DNA from: Thiomonas arsenitoxydans
GTDB taxonomy: Bacteria > Pseudomonadota > Gammaproteobacteria > Burkholderiales > Burkholderiaceae_C
Direction: 5' to 3'
Length of the DNA: 64,000 nt
Assembly: GCF_000253115.1 (NCBI RefSeq)
Contig: NC_014145.1
Location: 2,852,001-2,916,000, forward strand
Every line of letters begins with the position of its first letter. Positions within the stretch are counted from its first letter, which is position 1. The notes below the pieces were generated by a model. That model worked only from the letters and a program-made list of their open reading frames with translations. It searched no databases and had not been told where the DNA came from. Of the stretch, positions 35,886-44,439 are shown one piece after another. A program made the translations under genes and the position numbers.

Positions 35886-37372
35886 GCCTTCACCACCGCG
35901 TAGCGCTCCAGCGTTTCGGCCCGCGCCAGATCGTGTCGCACGATCGGCACGGGGTAAGTGCTGCCCAACCGCACCCCGGCCGCCTGCAGCAGCGCTGCGG
36001 GCGCCTTCCACGGCGCGTGAATGTCCTTGGACGCAAACTGCGCCAGCTCGGGCACATAGCGGCGGATGAAATCGCCGCCCGCATCGAATTTCTCGCTTTG
36101 CGCCACCGGGTTGAAAATGCGGAAGTACGGCTGCGCATCGCAGCCGCTGCTCGCCGCCCACTGCCAGCCGCCGTTGTTGGCCGCCAGATCGAAATCGTTG
36201 AGATGATCGGCAAAGTAGCGCTCGCCCCAGCGCCAGTCGATGCCCAGGTCTTTGGTCAAAAAACTCGCAACCACCATGCGCAGGCGGTTGTGCATATAGC
36301 CGGTCTGGTTGATCTGGCGCATGGCCGCGTCCACCAGCGGATAGCCGGTGCGGCCCTCGCACCAGGCGGCGAACTGCGCCGGGTCGTTGCGCCACTGAAT
36401 GCGGTCGTAAACCGGCTTGAAAGCCGCATTCACCACATGCGGATGGTGGAACAGAATCTGAAAATAAAAGTCGCGCCACACCAGCTCGGACAGCCAGACC
36501 CGGGCCCCCTCGCTGCCCGCCTGCTGCCGCGCCCAGGCCATCGCAACCAGCTCGCGCACCGAGACCGTGCCGAAGCGCAGGTGCACCGAGAGATAGCTCG
36601 GCCCCTTGCGCGCCGGGTAGTCGCGCGCCTGGTCGTAGTCATCGATGCGACGGCTGAAGTCGTCCACCAGCGCCGCCGCGCCAGACGCGCCCAGCGGCAG
36701 TTTCAGCGCGTGCAAATTCGACGGCGCAAAACCCAGCTCGGACAAGGTGGGCAACGGTTGCCGCAACGCCGCTGGCAGCGCGGCCAGCCGGGCGGAGGTC
36801 ACCGCGCTATCGACGGGCTGCTGCGGCTGTGCGGCGTACCGCGCCAGCCAGGCGGTGCGGTAGGGCGTAAAGACCGAGTACGGTTTGCCCTGGGCCGTCA
36901 ACACCTCGTCGCGCTCGAAAATCATGTGCTCTTTGACGGTGCGCAGCGCCCGCCCGTCTTGCCGCAAGGCGCGCTCGACGGCCGCATCGCGCGCGAGGGC
37001 TTCGGGCTCATCGTCGCGTCCGCAGAACACCGTCTGCGCGCCCAACTCGGCAGCCAGCGCGGGGATCGCCTCGCGCGCGCTGGCGTGGCGCACGATCAGC
37101 GCGGCGCCGTGTTCGCGCAAAGCGGCGTCGATCTCCGCCACCGCCGCCAGGATGAACTCCACCCGCCGATCCGCCTGCAGCCCGCGCTGCAGCAGCGGAT
37201 CGAGAATGTCTCGGTCGAACACAAACGCCAGCGCCACCTTGTCGCAGGCGCGCAGGGCGGCGTGCAGCGCCGCGTTGTCGTGCAGGCGCAAATCGCGCCG
37301 CAGCCAGACCAGACCGAGCGGCAGTTTTTCCACGGCAGAGCTGGCGGAACGGTCGGCAATGGAAGTCGGCAT
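35879..37372 (-). CDS. phrB: Deoxyribodipyrimidine photolyase
   Basis: Repairs cyclobutane pyrimidine dimers with blue light using FADH-; 497 aa. The N-terminal antenna domain begins LVWLRRDLRLHDNAAL. The C-terminal FAD domain has GPSYLSVHLRFGTVS, WLSELVWRDFYFQILFHHP, the run GRTGYPLVDAAMRQINQTG, MHNRLRMVVASFLTKDL and NNGGWQWAASSGCDAQPYFR, all typical of class I CPD photolyase. The ATG at 37372 is chosen; an in-frame ATG 36 bp upstream is possible. Confidence 0.95.
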   Translation of the reverse strand: MPTSIADRSASSAVEKLPLGLVWLRRDLRLHDNAALHAALRACDKVALAFVFDRDILDPLLQRGLQADRRVEFILAAVAEIDAALREHGAALIVRHASAREAIPALAAELGAQTVFCGRDDEPEALARDAAVERALRQDGRALRTVKEHMIFERDEVLTAQGKPYSVFTPYRTAWLARYAAQPQQPVDSAVTSARLAALPAALRQPLPTLSELGFAPSNLHALKLPLGASGAAALVDDFSRRIDDYDQARDYPARKGPSYLSVHLRFGTVSVRELVAMAWARQQAGSEGARVWLSELVWRDFYFQILFHHPHVVNAAFKPVYDRIQWRNDPAQFAAWCEGRTGYPLVDAAMRQINQTGYMHNRLRMVVASFLTKDLGIDWRWGERYFADHLNDFDLAANNGGWQWAASSGCDAQPYFRIFNPVAQSEKFDAGGDFIRRYVPELAQFASKDIHAPWKAPAALLQAAGVRLGSTYPVPIVRHDLARAETLERYAVVKAQ

Positions 37373-37455
37373 GTGCAGAGGGTTCGGGAAAAAATGGAGA
37401 TTAACCATAACCCAGCAGCGCAAAATCTGCGGCCCGGCGCGATAAACTCCACCTC

Positions 37456-38028
37456 ATGAACCCTCGCCCCGACGCCTCCAATCTGAGCAACCAGTTTTTG
37501 ATCGCCATGCCGGGCATGGCCGACGAGAACTTTGCCGGCACCGTGGTGTACGTCTGCGAGCACTCGGCGCGCGGCGCGCTCGGCTTGATCATCAACCGCC
37601 CGTCGGACATTACCGTCAAGGAATTGTTCGAACGCGTTGGCCTCGACCACGCGGGACTGTACGCCTCGCAGCCTGTGCTGCAGGGCGGCCCGGTGCAGAC
37701 CGAGCGCGGCTTCGTACTGCACGAAACCACCGATACGGCCTATGCCTCCAGCCTCGACATTCCCGGTGGCCTGCAAATGACCACCTCCAAGGACGTGCTC
37801 GAACACATGGCCGCGGGCGACGGGCCGACGCGCAGCCTCATCACCCTGGGCTACTCTGGCTGGAGCGCCGGGCAGCTCGAAGAAGAACTCGGCCAGAACG
37901 GCTGGCTCACCGTCGAGGCCGACCCCATCGTGTTGTTCGACACCCCGGTGGAGGCCCGCTTCAACGCGGCCATGGCGCTGCTGGGCTTCAACCCGGCCAT
38001 GTTGTCGCAAACCGCAGGACATGCCTGA
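37456..38028 (+). CDS. YqgE/AlgH-family protein
   Basis: 190 aa. Signatures: LSNQFLIAMPGMADENFAGTVVYVCEH, GLIINRP, VLQGGPVQTERGFVLH and GYSGWSAGQLEEEL. The function is not firmly known; members lie next to ruvX (yqgF) in most proteobacteria, as here. The 3' end overlaps ruvX by 8 bp. First gene of the run leading into the pyr genes. Confidence 0.92.
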   Translation: MNPRPDASNLSNQFLIAMPGMADENFAGTVVYVCEHSARGALGLIINRPSDITVKELFERVGLDHAGLYASQPVLQGGPVQTERGFVLHETTDTAYASSLDIPGGLQMTTSKDVLEHMAAGDGPTRSLITLGYSGWSAGQLEEELGQNGWLTVEADPIVLFDTPVEARFNAAMALLGFNPAMLSQTAGHA

Positions 38029-38434
38029 GGCCATGCAGCCCGTCGCGGGCCGTGAGATCACGGTTCTGGGTTTCGACTGGGGCGCCAAGCGCATCGGCAC
38101 GGCGGTAGGCAACAGCCTCACCCGCAGCGCCACGGCGCTGCGCACCCTGCGCGCCGATCGCAACGACCTCAAGTTCGACGCCATCGCCGCGCTCATTCGT
38201 GAGTGGCAGCCGCAGCAGCTCGTGGTCGGTCTGCCCTTGCACCCCGACGGCGCCGCGCACGACAATACCGCCCACGCCCAGCGCTTCGCCCGCCAGCTTG
38301 AAGGCCGCTTCAGGCTGCCGGTGGCGCTGGTCGATGAACGCTACACCTCGGTCGCCGCCGAAGACGACGGCGCCAAAGATGTGGACAGCGCCGCCGCCCA
38401 GCTCATCGTCGAACAATACCTGCAGCAACGCTGA
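38021..38434 (+). CDS. ruvX: Putative pre-16S rRNA nuclease / Holliday-junction resolvase-like RuvX (YqgF)
   Basis: 137 aa RNase H-fold protein. VLGFDWGAKRIGTAVGN carries the first catalytic Asp, followed by LVVGLPLHPDGAAHDNT and VDERYTSVAAE with further acidic residues. It matures 16S rRNA in E. coli. The first ATG (38021) overlaps yqgE; Met at 38033 is an alternative start. Confidence 0.92.
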   Translation: MPEAMQPVAGREITVLGFDWGAKRIGTAVGNSLTRSATALRTLRADRNDLKFDAIAALIREWQPQQLVVGLPLHPDGAAHDNTAHAQRFARQLEGRFRLPVALVDERYTSVAAEDDGAKDVDSAAAQLIVEQYLQQR

Positions 38435-38436
38435 CC

Positions 38437-38982
38437 ATGCCTTCCTCTCCTGCTTCCCCAATCGCCGCCCCTCCAGACGCCGAGGCGCTCTACGCCCAAT
38501 TGCTCGCGCAAGTTCGCAGCACTGTCGCGGCGCAGGCCGAGCCGCCCTTGCTCATCGGCATCTATTCCGGCGGCGCCTGGCTGGCGCAGCGGCTGCACGC
38601 CGACCTGCAACTGGCGCAGCCCTACGGCGTGGTGTCTTCGACCTTTCACCGCGACGACTTCGCCACCCGCGGTCTGCACCCCAGCGCCAATCGCACCGCG
38701 CTGCCCGTGCCCATCGCCGATCAGGCCGTGCTGCTCATCGACGACGTGCTGCACACCGGTCGCACCATCCGCGCAGCGATGAACGAGCTGTTCGACTTCG
38801 GCCGTCCGGCGCGCATCGATCTGGCGGTGCTGGTCGATCGCGGCGGCCGCGAGCTGCCCATCTGCCCGCAAATCACTGCCAGCACCCTCCTCGATCTGCC
38901 CGACGAGGTCTCGCTGGCGCTGCTGCGCGATGAAGACGTGTCGGAGGGCATCCGCTTTCGTTTCGATCTGGTGAGCAAATAA
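38437..38982 (+). CDS. pyrR: Bifunctional pyr-operon regulator / uracil phosphoribosyltransferase PyrR
   Basis: 181 aa type I phosphoribosyltransferase. The PRPP loop is AVLLIDDVLHTGRTIRAAM, and LIGIYSGGAWLA lies near the N-terminus. In Gram-positives PyrR binds pyr mRNA to attenuate transcription; in betaproteobacteria the role is less clear. No PyrR-type anti-antiterminator was found in the short gaps here. It lies 2 bp after ruvX and just upstream of pyrB. Confidence 0.88.
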   Translation: MPSSPASPIAAPPDAEALYAQLLAQVRSTVAAQAEPPLLIGIYSGGAWLAQRLHADLQLAQPYGVVSSTFHRDDFATRGLHPSANRTALPVPIADQAVLLIDDVLHTGRTIRAAMNELFDFGRPARIDLAVLVDRGGRELPICPQITASTLLDLPDEVSLALLRDEDVSEGIRFRFDLVSK

Positions 38983-38997
38983 ACCGAGTTGGTGAAC

Positions 38998-39966
38998 ATG
39001 ACCCGCGCCCACAACCCCCAACTCAACAAAAACGGCGAGCTGCGCCACCTGCTCACCCCCGAAGGCCTGCCGCGCGACGTGCTCACGCACATCCTCGACA
39101 CCGCGCAGGGCTTTGTCAGCTTCGGCAGCCGCGAAGTGAAAAAAGTGCCGCTGCTACGCGGCAAGAGCGTGTTCAACCTGTTTTTCGAGAACAGCACCCG
39201 CACCCGCACCACCTTCGAGATCGCGGCGCAACGCCTGTCGGCCGACGTGTTCAATCTCGACATCCAGCGCTCCAGCACGAGCAAGGGCGAGAGCCTGCTC
39301 GACACCATCGCCAACCTCGAAGCGATGGATGCCGATGTATTTGTCGTGCGCCACTCCGACAGCGGCGCGCCCTTTCTCATCGCCCAGCACACGCCCCCGC
39401 ATGTGCACATCGTCAACGCCGGCGATGGCCGCCATGCCCACCCCACCCAGGGTCTGCTGGACATGTACACCATCCGTCATTTCAAGGGCGACTTCAGCAA
39501 CCTCACCGTGGCCATCGTCGGCGACATCGTGCATTCGCGCGTGGCACGCTCGGCCATTCACGCGCTCACCACGCTGGGCGCTGCCGAGGTGCGCGCCGTC
39601 GGCCCCAAGACCCTGGCGCCCGACAATCTGCGCGACATGGGCGTGCGCGTCTGCCACGACATGGCCGAGGGTATTCGCAGCGCCGACGTCATCATGATGC
39701 TGCGACTGCAAAACGAGCGCATGTCGGGTGCGCTGCTGCCGTCCGCGCATGAATTCAACATGACCTACGGCCTCACGCCCGGGCGCCTGGCACTGGCCAA
39801 GCCCGATGTCATCGTGATGCATCCCGGCCCCATCAATCGCGGCGTCGAGATCGACAGCAGCGTGGCTGATGGGCCGCGCAGCGTCATCCTCGACCAAGTG
39901 CGCTTCGGCATCGCCGTGCGCATGGCCGTGCTGTCCATCGTCGCCTCCACCGAAAGCCCCGCATGA
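38998..39966 (+). CDS. pyrB: Aspartate carbamoyltransferase catalytic subunit
   Basis: Joins carbamoyl phosphate and aspartate in de novo pyrimidine synthesis; 322 aa. The phosphate loop is [12 protein letters not shown], with [32 protein letters not shown] and [12 protein letters not shown]. The start could be TTG 38989, GTG 38992 or ATG 38998; the ATG is chosen as the simplest. It overlaps the next gene by ATGA. No pyrI regulatory gene is present, which fits the class of ATCase that pairs with an inactive dihydroorotase. Confidence 0.95.
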   Translation: MTRAHNPQLNKNGELRHLLTPEGLPRDVLTHILDTAQGFVSFGSREVKKVPLLRGKSVFNLFFENSTRTRTTFEIAAQRLSADVFNLDIQRSSTSKGESLLDTIANLEAMDADVFVVRHSDSGAPFLIAQHTPPHVHIVNAGDGRHAHPTQGLLDMYTIRHFKGDFSNLTVAIVGDIVHSRVARSAIHALTTLGAAEVRAVGPKTLAPDNLRDMGVRVCHDMAEGIRSADVIMMLRLQNERMSGALLPSAHEFNMTYGLTPGRLALAKPDVIVMHPGPINRGVEIDSSVADGPRSVILDQVRFGIAVRMAVLSIVASTESPA

Positions 39967-41267
39967 GCACCACGCAACTTCTGATCCGCGGCGGCCGCCT
40001 CATCGACCCGCTGCGCGGGCTCGATACCGAGGGCGATATCGCCATCTCCGGCGAGCGCATCGTCGCCGTGGGCAAAGCGCCCGAAGGCTTCACCCCCGAC
40101 CAGACGCTCGACGCGCGCGGCCTGCTCGTCCTGCCCGGTCTCATCGACCTGTGCGCCCGCCTGGGCGAGCCCGGCTATGAGCACGAGGGCATGCTGGAAA
40201 CCGAACTGCGCGCGGCGCTAGCCGGCGGCGTCACCCGCGTGGTGTGCTCGCCCGACACCGACCCCGTGCTCGACGAACCCAGCCTGGTGGAAATGCTGCG
40301 CTGGCGCGCCCGGCGCATCAAAAGCGCCCGCGTCTATCCGCTGGGCGCGCTCACCAAAGGCCTCAAAGGCGAGAGCTTGAGCGAAATGGCCGAGCTCACC
40401 CGGGCGAGCTGCATCGGCTTCTCCCAAGCCGACACGCCGATGACCGACACCAAGGTGCTCTACAGCGCCATGCAATACGCCAGCACCTTCGGCTACAAGG
40501 TCTGGCTGCGTGCGCAAGACGCCTCGCTCAGCCGAGGCGGCATCGCCGCCAGCGGCGCCTATGCGCAGCGCCTGGGCCTGAGCGGCGTGCCCGCCATGGC
40601 CGAAACCGTGGCGCTTTACACCTTGTTCGAGCTGATGCGCGCCACCGGCTGCGCGGTGCATGTGAGCAAGCTCTCCAGCGCCGCAGGCGTTGCGCTGGTC
40701 CGCCAGGCCAAGGCCGAAGGGCTGCCGCTGACCTGCGACGTGTCGATCAACAATCTCATGCTCACCGACTTGGACATCGGCTACTTCGACGCCCGCGCCC
40801 GGCTCGACCCGCCGCTGCGCCAGAGCCGTGACCGCGACGCCCTGCGCGCCGCCTTGGCCGATGGCACCATCGACGCGCTGTGCTCCGACCACACCCCCAT
40901 CAGCGCCGACGACAAGACCCAGACCTTCGCCGACGCCGCGCCCGGCGCCACCGGGCTGGAGCTGCTGCTGTCCACCGCGCTGCAATTCGCCGCCGACAGC
41001 GGCCTGCCGCTGGTGCAGGCGCTGGGCTGTGTGGGCCACCGCGCCGCGCAGGCCGCCGGTCTGCCCCCAGCCACGCTGGAAGCCGGCGCTGCGGCCGAGC
41101 TCATCCTCGTCGATCCGCAGGCCCGCTGGCGCGCCCTACCTGACGCCCTGCAAAGCCAGAGCCGCCACACCCCTCTGGCCGAGCAGGAACTGCCTGGCCG
41201 CACCCGGCACGCCGTGATCGACGGCCGCGTGGTGTGGAGCGCGCAGCCCGTCGCCACTCCTGCATGA
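39963..41267 (+). CDS. pyrX: Inactive dihydroorotase-like subunit PyrC' (PyrX)
   Basis: 434 aa amidohydrolase fold. Active enzymes have a zinc-binding HxH in DLHVHLREPG; here it reads [10 protein letters not shown]. The later zinc histidine in the H-S-T region is replaced (VHVSKLSS). An Asp remains in LCSDHTP. Loss of the metal ligands means it probably has no dihydroorotase activity. In Pseudomonas, a comparable protein is needed as a structural partner of PyrB, and the ATGA overlap with pyrB fits that. An active pyrC should lie elsewhere in the genome. Confidence 0.88.
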   Translation: MSTTQLLIRGGRLIDPLRGLDTEGDIAISGERIVAVGKAPEGFTPDQTLDARGLLVLPGLIDLCARLGEPGYEHEGMLETELRAALAGGVTRVVCSPDTDPVLDEPSLVEMLRWRARRIKSARVYPLGALTKGLKGESLSEMAELTRASCIGFSQADTPMTDTKVLYSAMQYASTFGYKVWLRAQDASLSRGGIAASGAYAQRLGLSGVPAMAETVALYTLFELMRATGCAVHVSKLSSAAGVALVRQAKAEGLPLTCDVSINNLMLTDLDIGYFDARARLDPPLRQSRDRDALRAALADGTIDALCSDHTPISADDKTQTFADAAPGATGLELLLSTALQFAADSGLPLVQALGCVGHRAAQAAGLPPATLEAGAAAELILVDPQARWRALPDALQSQSRHTPLAEQELPGRTRHAVIDGRVVWSAQPVATPA

Positions 41268-42106
41268 ACCCGGCGCCGCAGCCCGCCGAAAACCCCCCGG
41301 CGCTGCTCTGCGAGCCGCCCGCCCAAACCCCCGCGCCGGTGCTGCGCCGCGTCGGCGCGCCGGTGCGTTTCGCCACCCGGCTGACCCGGCTCAGCGCCCA
41401 CGCCCTGCGCGGCCAGCGCATCGTGCGTCAACTGTTTCCCCAGCTCGACGCGGCTGGAAAACAGCAACAGATCCGCGACTGGTCGGCCGAGCTGCTGCGG
41501 CTTAGCGGCATTGCGCTACAGGTCAACGGCGCGCCGCAGCAAACCCCGTCTTTAGTTGCCGCCAACCATGTGTCGTGGATCGACATCTTCGCCATCAACG
41601 CCGTGCAGCCCGTGCGCTTCGTCTCCAAATCCGAGACGGCGCAATGGCCTCTCATCGGCCCCTTGGTGCGCGGCGTGGGCTCGCTGTTCATCGAGCGCGA
41701 GCGCGCGCAAGACGTGGTGCGCGTTATCCACCAAATGGCGCAATGCCTGCAAGATGGTGACCATGTCGGCGTGTTCCCCGAAGGCACCACCAGCTACGGC
41801 CACGATCTGCTGCCGTTTCATGCCAATCTGTTCCAGGCCGCCTGCTCATCAGACTGCGCCGCCGCGGTGCAGCCCGTGCTGCTGTTCTACGCCGACCAGC
41901 GCAGCGGCCGCTTCAGCCGCGCCGCCTCGTATGTGGGCGATGAAACCATGGTCGGCAGCCTGTGGCGCATGAGCGCCGCCGCCCCCCTGCGCGTGGAAGT
42001 CAACTACCTGCCCCCGCTGCGCGCGCCCACCCGCCGCGCCCTGGCCCAGCAGACCCGCGAGGCCATCGCCGAACACCTCCACCAGCGCTTGCGCGACAGC
42101 CGCTGA
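41264..42106 (+). CDS. plsC: 1-acyl-sn-glycerol-3-phosphate acyltransferase family protein
   Basis: 280 aa. The catalytic HxxxxD is in AANHVSWIDIFAI, the glycerophosphate site in FIERERAQD, and FPEGTTSYG follows. Makes phosphatidic acid or acylates a related lipid. The Pro-rich first 35 residues are unusual but start at the ATG overlapping the pyrC' stop (ATGA). It ends the pyrimidine run, just before tRNA-Arg. Confidence 0.87.
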   Translation: MNPAPQPAENPPALLCEPPAQTPAPVLRRVGAPVRFATRLTRLSAHALRGQRIVRQLFPQLDAAGKQQQIRDWSAELLRLSGIALQVNGAPQQTPSLVAANHVSWIDIFAINAVQPVRFVSKSETAQWPLIGPLVRGVGSLFIERERAQDVVRVIHQMAQCLQDGDHVGVFPEGTTSYGHDLLPFHANLFQAACSSDCAAAVQPVLLFYADQRSGRFSRAASYVGDETMVGSLWRMSAAAPLRVEVNYLPPLRAPTRRALAQQTREAIAEHLHQRLRDSR

Positions 42107-42136
42107 ACCCTGCGCGCCTACAATTCGGGCGCACAC

Positions 42137-42211
42137 CTCGCCGTAGTTCAATGGATAGAACAGCTGCCTCCTAAGCGGCAAATACAGGTTCGATTCCTGT
42201 CGGCGGGACCA
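42137..42211 (+). tRNA. tRNA-Arg (anticodon CCT)
   Basis: A cloverleaf can be folded by hand. The acceptor is CTCGCCG with CGGCGGG, the D-arm GTTC/GAAC. The anticodon stem GCTGC/GCGGC holds the loop CTCCTAA (anticodon CCT, reading AGG). The T-arm is ACAGG-TTCGATT-CCTGT, followed by A and an encoded CCA. It decodes the rare AGG codon. Confidence 0.93.
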
Positions 42212-42239
42212 ATTTGGCTGCCCATAAAAAGAAGAACCA

Positions 42240-43067
42240 ATGCATACCCCGCTCGACGACGACGTGTATCGTCTATGGGACGACTTGGCCGACCACGGCA
42301 CGCAGGATATGCAGGCAGCGTTGGCACTCTGTCTGAGAGCCCTGTGCGATTGGACTGTCTCACAAAACGGGTACTGGATGGGCCTTGTGCGCCTTCCCCA
42401 CAAGGCCCAGCGCCCTGATTTGCTCAAGGGGTGGCGAATTGGCGCATCTGTGGAAATGCTGCGCACCGAATTCACAACCCCAGAGCGTATCCAGCACGGC
42501 ACGCCGATCATGCAGACGCCAACTGCCGACGCAGCCGCGCAAATGATTGTCGCCACCTCTGGAACGTTTCGCAGCTTCAGCATGTGCACCGGGATGTTCG
42601 ACCCGACGGCGCATGAGCAGACCCAGCACTACTCCCTTTTCGATCACCAGCCCAACATTTCCACCCGGACGTGGATCGTCTCGCCAGTCAATGCCCACGC
42701 TGAGTCGGCATTCATGTTCGACACCTGTATCAACGGAAAAATTTTTGACGCAGCCCTCATGCAGCAGGCAGTAGAGGCGCTGCGCGGCATCAAGTGGTTC
42801 CATCGGCAGTTGCTCTGCGGGCATGGTCTGGGCTTGTGCGCCGAACCCCTTTCTCCTGCCGAACAGCGGCTGGTTCCGGAGTTGCTCAATGGCGACCGAG
42901 AGAAGGTCATCGCCAACCACCTTGGCCTGACCGAAGCGACACTGCACCAATATGCGACGAGCATCTATCGCAAGTTCGGCGTGCATGGACGTACCGAATT
43001 CATGTCACTCTGGCTACGAGGAGCCGCTTTGACCCCGCATTCGCGGCGGATCACTACTGATCAGTAG
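42240..43067 (+). CDS. LuxR-type transcriptional regulator
   Basis: 275 aa. The C-terminal 65 residues form a LuxR/GerE helix-turn-helix: LSPAEQRLVPELLNGDREKVIANHLGL then ATLHQYATSIYRKFGVHGRTEFM. The N-terminal 200 residues match no domain I can name; they contain several His and Trp and could be a ligand-binding fold. The gene is less GC-biased than its neighbours and sits directly after a tRNA, which fits insertion of foreign DNA. A likely target is the tiny lipoprotein gene downstream. Confidence 0.82.
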   Translation: MHTPLDDDVYRLWDDLADHGTQDMQAALALCLRALCDWTVSQNGYWMGLVRLPHKAQRPDLLKGWRIGASVEMLRTEFTTPERIQHGTPIMQTPTADAAAQMIVATSGTFRSFSMCTGMFDPTAHEQTQHYSLFDHQPNISTRTWIVSPVNAHAESAFMFDTCINGKIFDAALMQQAVEALRGIKWFHRQLLCGHGLGLCAEPLSPAEQRLVPELLNGDREKVIANHLGLTEATLHQYATSIYRKFGVHGRTEFMSLWLRGAALTPHSRRITTDQ

Positions 43068-43075
43068 GTGTTTTT
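43054..43075 (+). terminator. Candidate terminator at the LuxR-gene stop
   Basis: The perfect 14-bp palindrome CTACTGATCAGTAG (43054-43067) includes the TAG stop and is followed by GTGTTTTT. The stem is short once a loop is allowed, so termination may be weak. Confidence 0.4.
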
Positions 43076-43107
43076 ATACGCGCACGCGGCCTAAGGTGAA
43101 AACCAAT

Positions 43108-43128
43108 GGAACAGCAATTGGCTGTTCC
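43108..43128. promoter_or_regulatory. Perfect 8-bp inverted repeat ahead of the small lipoprotein gene
   Basis: GGAACAGC (43108-43115), spacer AATTG, GCTGTTCC (43121-43128). It lies 38 bp before the lipoprotein start codon. It is the right size for a LuxR-type dimer operator, or it forms a leader hairpin. Confidence 0.45.
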
Positions 43129-43166
43129 AGAGGGTCCCAGAAATCTAATCACCTAAGGAGAACGTC

Positions 43167-43247
43167 ATGTCCAGACTACTTTTGTTCGCCGCTATTTTTG
43201 CCGTGCCACTTTTGCTCAGCGCATGCGGCACGCCACTACTCATGTGA
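43167..43247 (+). CDS. Tiny lipoprotein, 26 residues
   Basis: An ATG six bases after AAGGAG opens a 26-codon frame: Met-Ser-Arg, a hydrophobic stretch (LLLFAAIFAVPLL), the lipobox LLSAC and only six residues after the Cys (GTPLLM). The signal and lipobox are textbook, so the product should be lipidated and cut to a seven-residue lipopeptide. It resembles entericidin-type small lipoproteins in size class but has no sequence likeness I can claim. It could also be the surviving start of a longer broken gene. Confidence 0.65.
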   Translation: MSRLLLFAAIFAVPLLLSACGTPLLM

Positions 43248-43261
43248 TGCCAGCTCACGCA

Positions 43262-43295
43262 CCTGGGAGTCCATTGATCAAGTGGTCATCCCAGG
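43262..43295. terminator. Hairpin between the small lipoprotein gene and aroC
   Basis: CCTGGGA (43262-43268) pairs with TCCCAGG (43289-43295). CCA and TGG inside the loop can extend it, around the palindrome TTGATCAA. There is no T-run. It lies between convergent genes and may act as a weak two-way stop. Confidence 0.35.
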
Positions 43296-43334
43296 GCGAG
43301 CAAAGCCGGGATCAGATCAGCAGCTTGGTCATCT

Positions 43335-44429
43335 TCAGGTGCCCGCAATAGGCGGCACGTCGAATTGCACGTCGCCGCATTGCGCGCGGTGGCGCAGGGC
43401 GTGGTCGATGAGGATGATGGCCACCAGCGCTTCGGCGATGGGCGCGGCGCGGATGCCCACGCAGGGATCGTGCCGTCCATGCGTTTCCACCGTGGTGGGC
43501 GCGTTGTGCAGGTCCACGGACTGCCGCGGCAGGCGGATGCTCGATGTGGGTTTGATGGCGATGGAGGCCACCACGTCCTGCCCGGTGCTGATGCCGCCGA
43601 GCACGCCGCCGGCGTTGTTCGAGGTGAAGCCCTGCGGGGTGAGTTCGTCGCCATGCTGCGTGCCTTTTTGCGCCACGCTGGCAAAGCCTGCGCCGATCTC
43701 CACACCTTTCACCGCGTTCAGGCCCATGAGCGCGTGGGCGATGTCGGCGTCGAGCTTGTCGTAGAGCGGCTCGCCCCAGCCTGCGGGCACGCCGCTGGCG
43801 GCAACCATGATGCGCGCGCCGACCGAGTCGCCCGATTTGCGCAGCGCGTCCATATACGCCTCCAGCTCGGGCACGATGTCGGCGTTGGGCGCGAAAAACG
43901 GGTTCTGATGCACCGCGTCCCAGGTCTGGAAGGGGATGGGCACTTCGCCGAGCTGGGTCATGCAGGCGCGAACCGTCACGCCGTACTGCGCGGCGAGCCA
44001 CTTCTTGGCCACCGCACCGGCGGCGACGATGGGCGCGGTCAGCCGGGCCGACGAGCGACCGCCGCCGCGCGGATCGCGCAGGCCGTATTTGCGCCAGTAG
44101 GTGTAGTCGGCATGGCCGGGGCGGAAGGTGTTCAGGATGTTGCCGTAGTCCTTGCTGCGCTGGTCGGTGTTGCGGATGAGCAGGGCGATGGGCGTGCCGG
44201 TGGTCTTGCCCTCGAACACGCCGGAGAGGATTTCCACCTGATCGGCTTCCTGCCGCTGCGTCACATGGCGACTGGTGCCGGGGCGGCGGCGGTCGAGATC
44301 GGGCTGGATGTCGGCCTCGCTCAACGCCATGCCCGGCGGACAGCCGTCGATCACGCAACCGATGGCCGGGCCATGGGATTCGCCGAAGGTGGTGACTGCA
44401 AACAGCAGGCCGAGGGTGTTGCCGGACAT
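43335..44429 (-). CDS. aroC: Chorismate synthase
   Basis: Converts EPSP to chorismate with reduced FMN; 364 aa. Signatures: [27 protein letters not shown] at the N-terminus (the FGESHG and GCVIDG elements), [30 protein letters not shown] and [11 protein letters not shown]. The ATG at 44429 gives the family start [10 protein letters not shown]. The gene lies 10 bp downstream of mpl on the same strand. Confidence 0.96.
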   Translation of the reverse strand: MSGNTLGLLFAVTTFGESHGPAIGCVIDGCPPGMALSEADIQPDLDRRRPGTSRHVTQRQEADQVEILSGVFEGKTTGTPIALLIRNTDQRSKDYGNILNTFRPGHADYTYWRKYGLRDPRGGGRSSARLTAPIVAAGAVAKKWLAAQYGVTVRACMTQLGEVPIPFQTWDAVHQNPFFAPNADIVPELEAYMDALRKSGDSVGARIMVAASGVPAGWGEPLYDKLDADIAHALMGLNAVKGVEIGAGFASVAQKGTQHGDELTPQGFTSNNAGGVLGGISTGQDVVASIAIKPTSSIRLPRQSVDLHNAPTTVETHGRHDPCVGIRAAPIAEALVAIILIDHALRHRAQCGDVQFDVPPIAGT

Positions 44430-44439
44430 GGGTGGACTT

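Noticed and set aside
38435..38997. PyrR-controlled attenuator before pyrB
   Set aside because: The gap between pyrR and pyrB is 15 bp with no antiterminator or terminator fold.
42137..42211. tRNA-Arg 3' end as an active integration site with a second copy downstream
   Set aside because: No repeat of the tRNA end and no integrase gene were found in the window.
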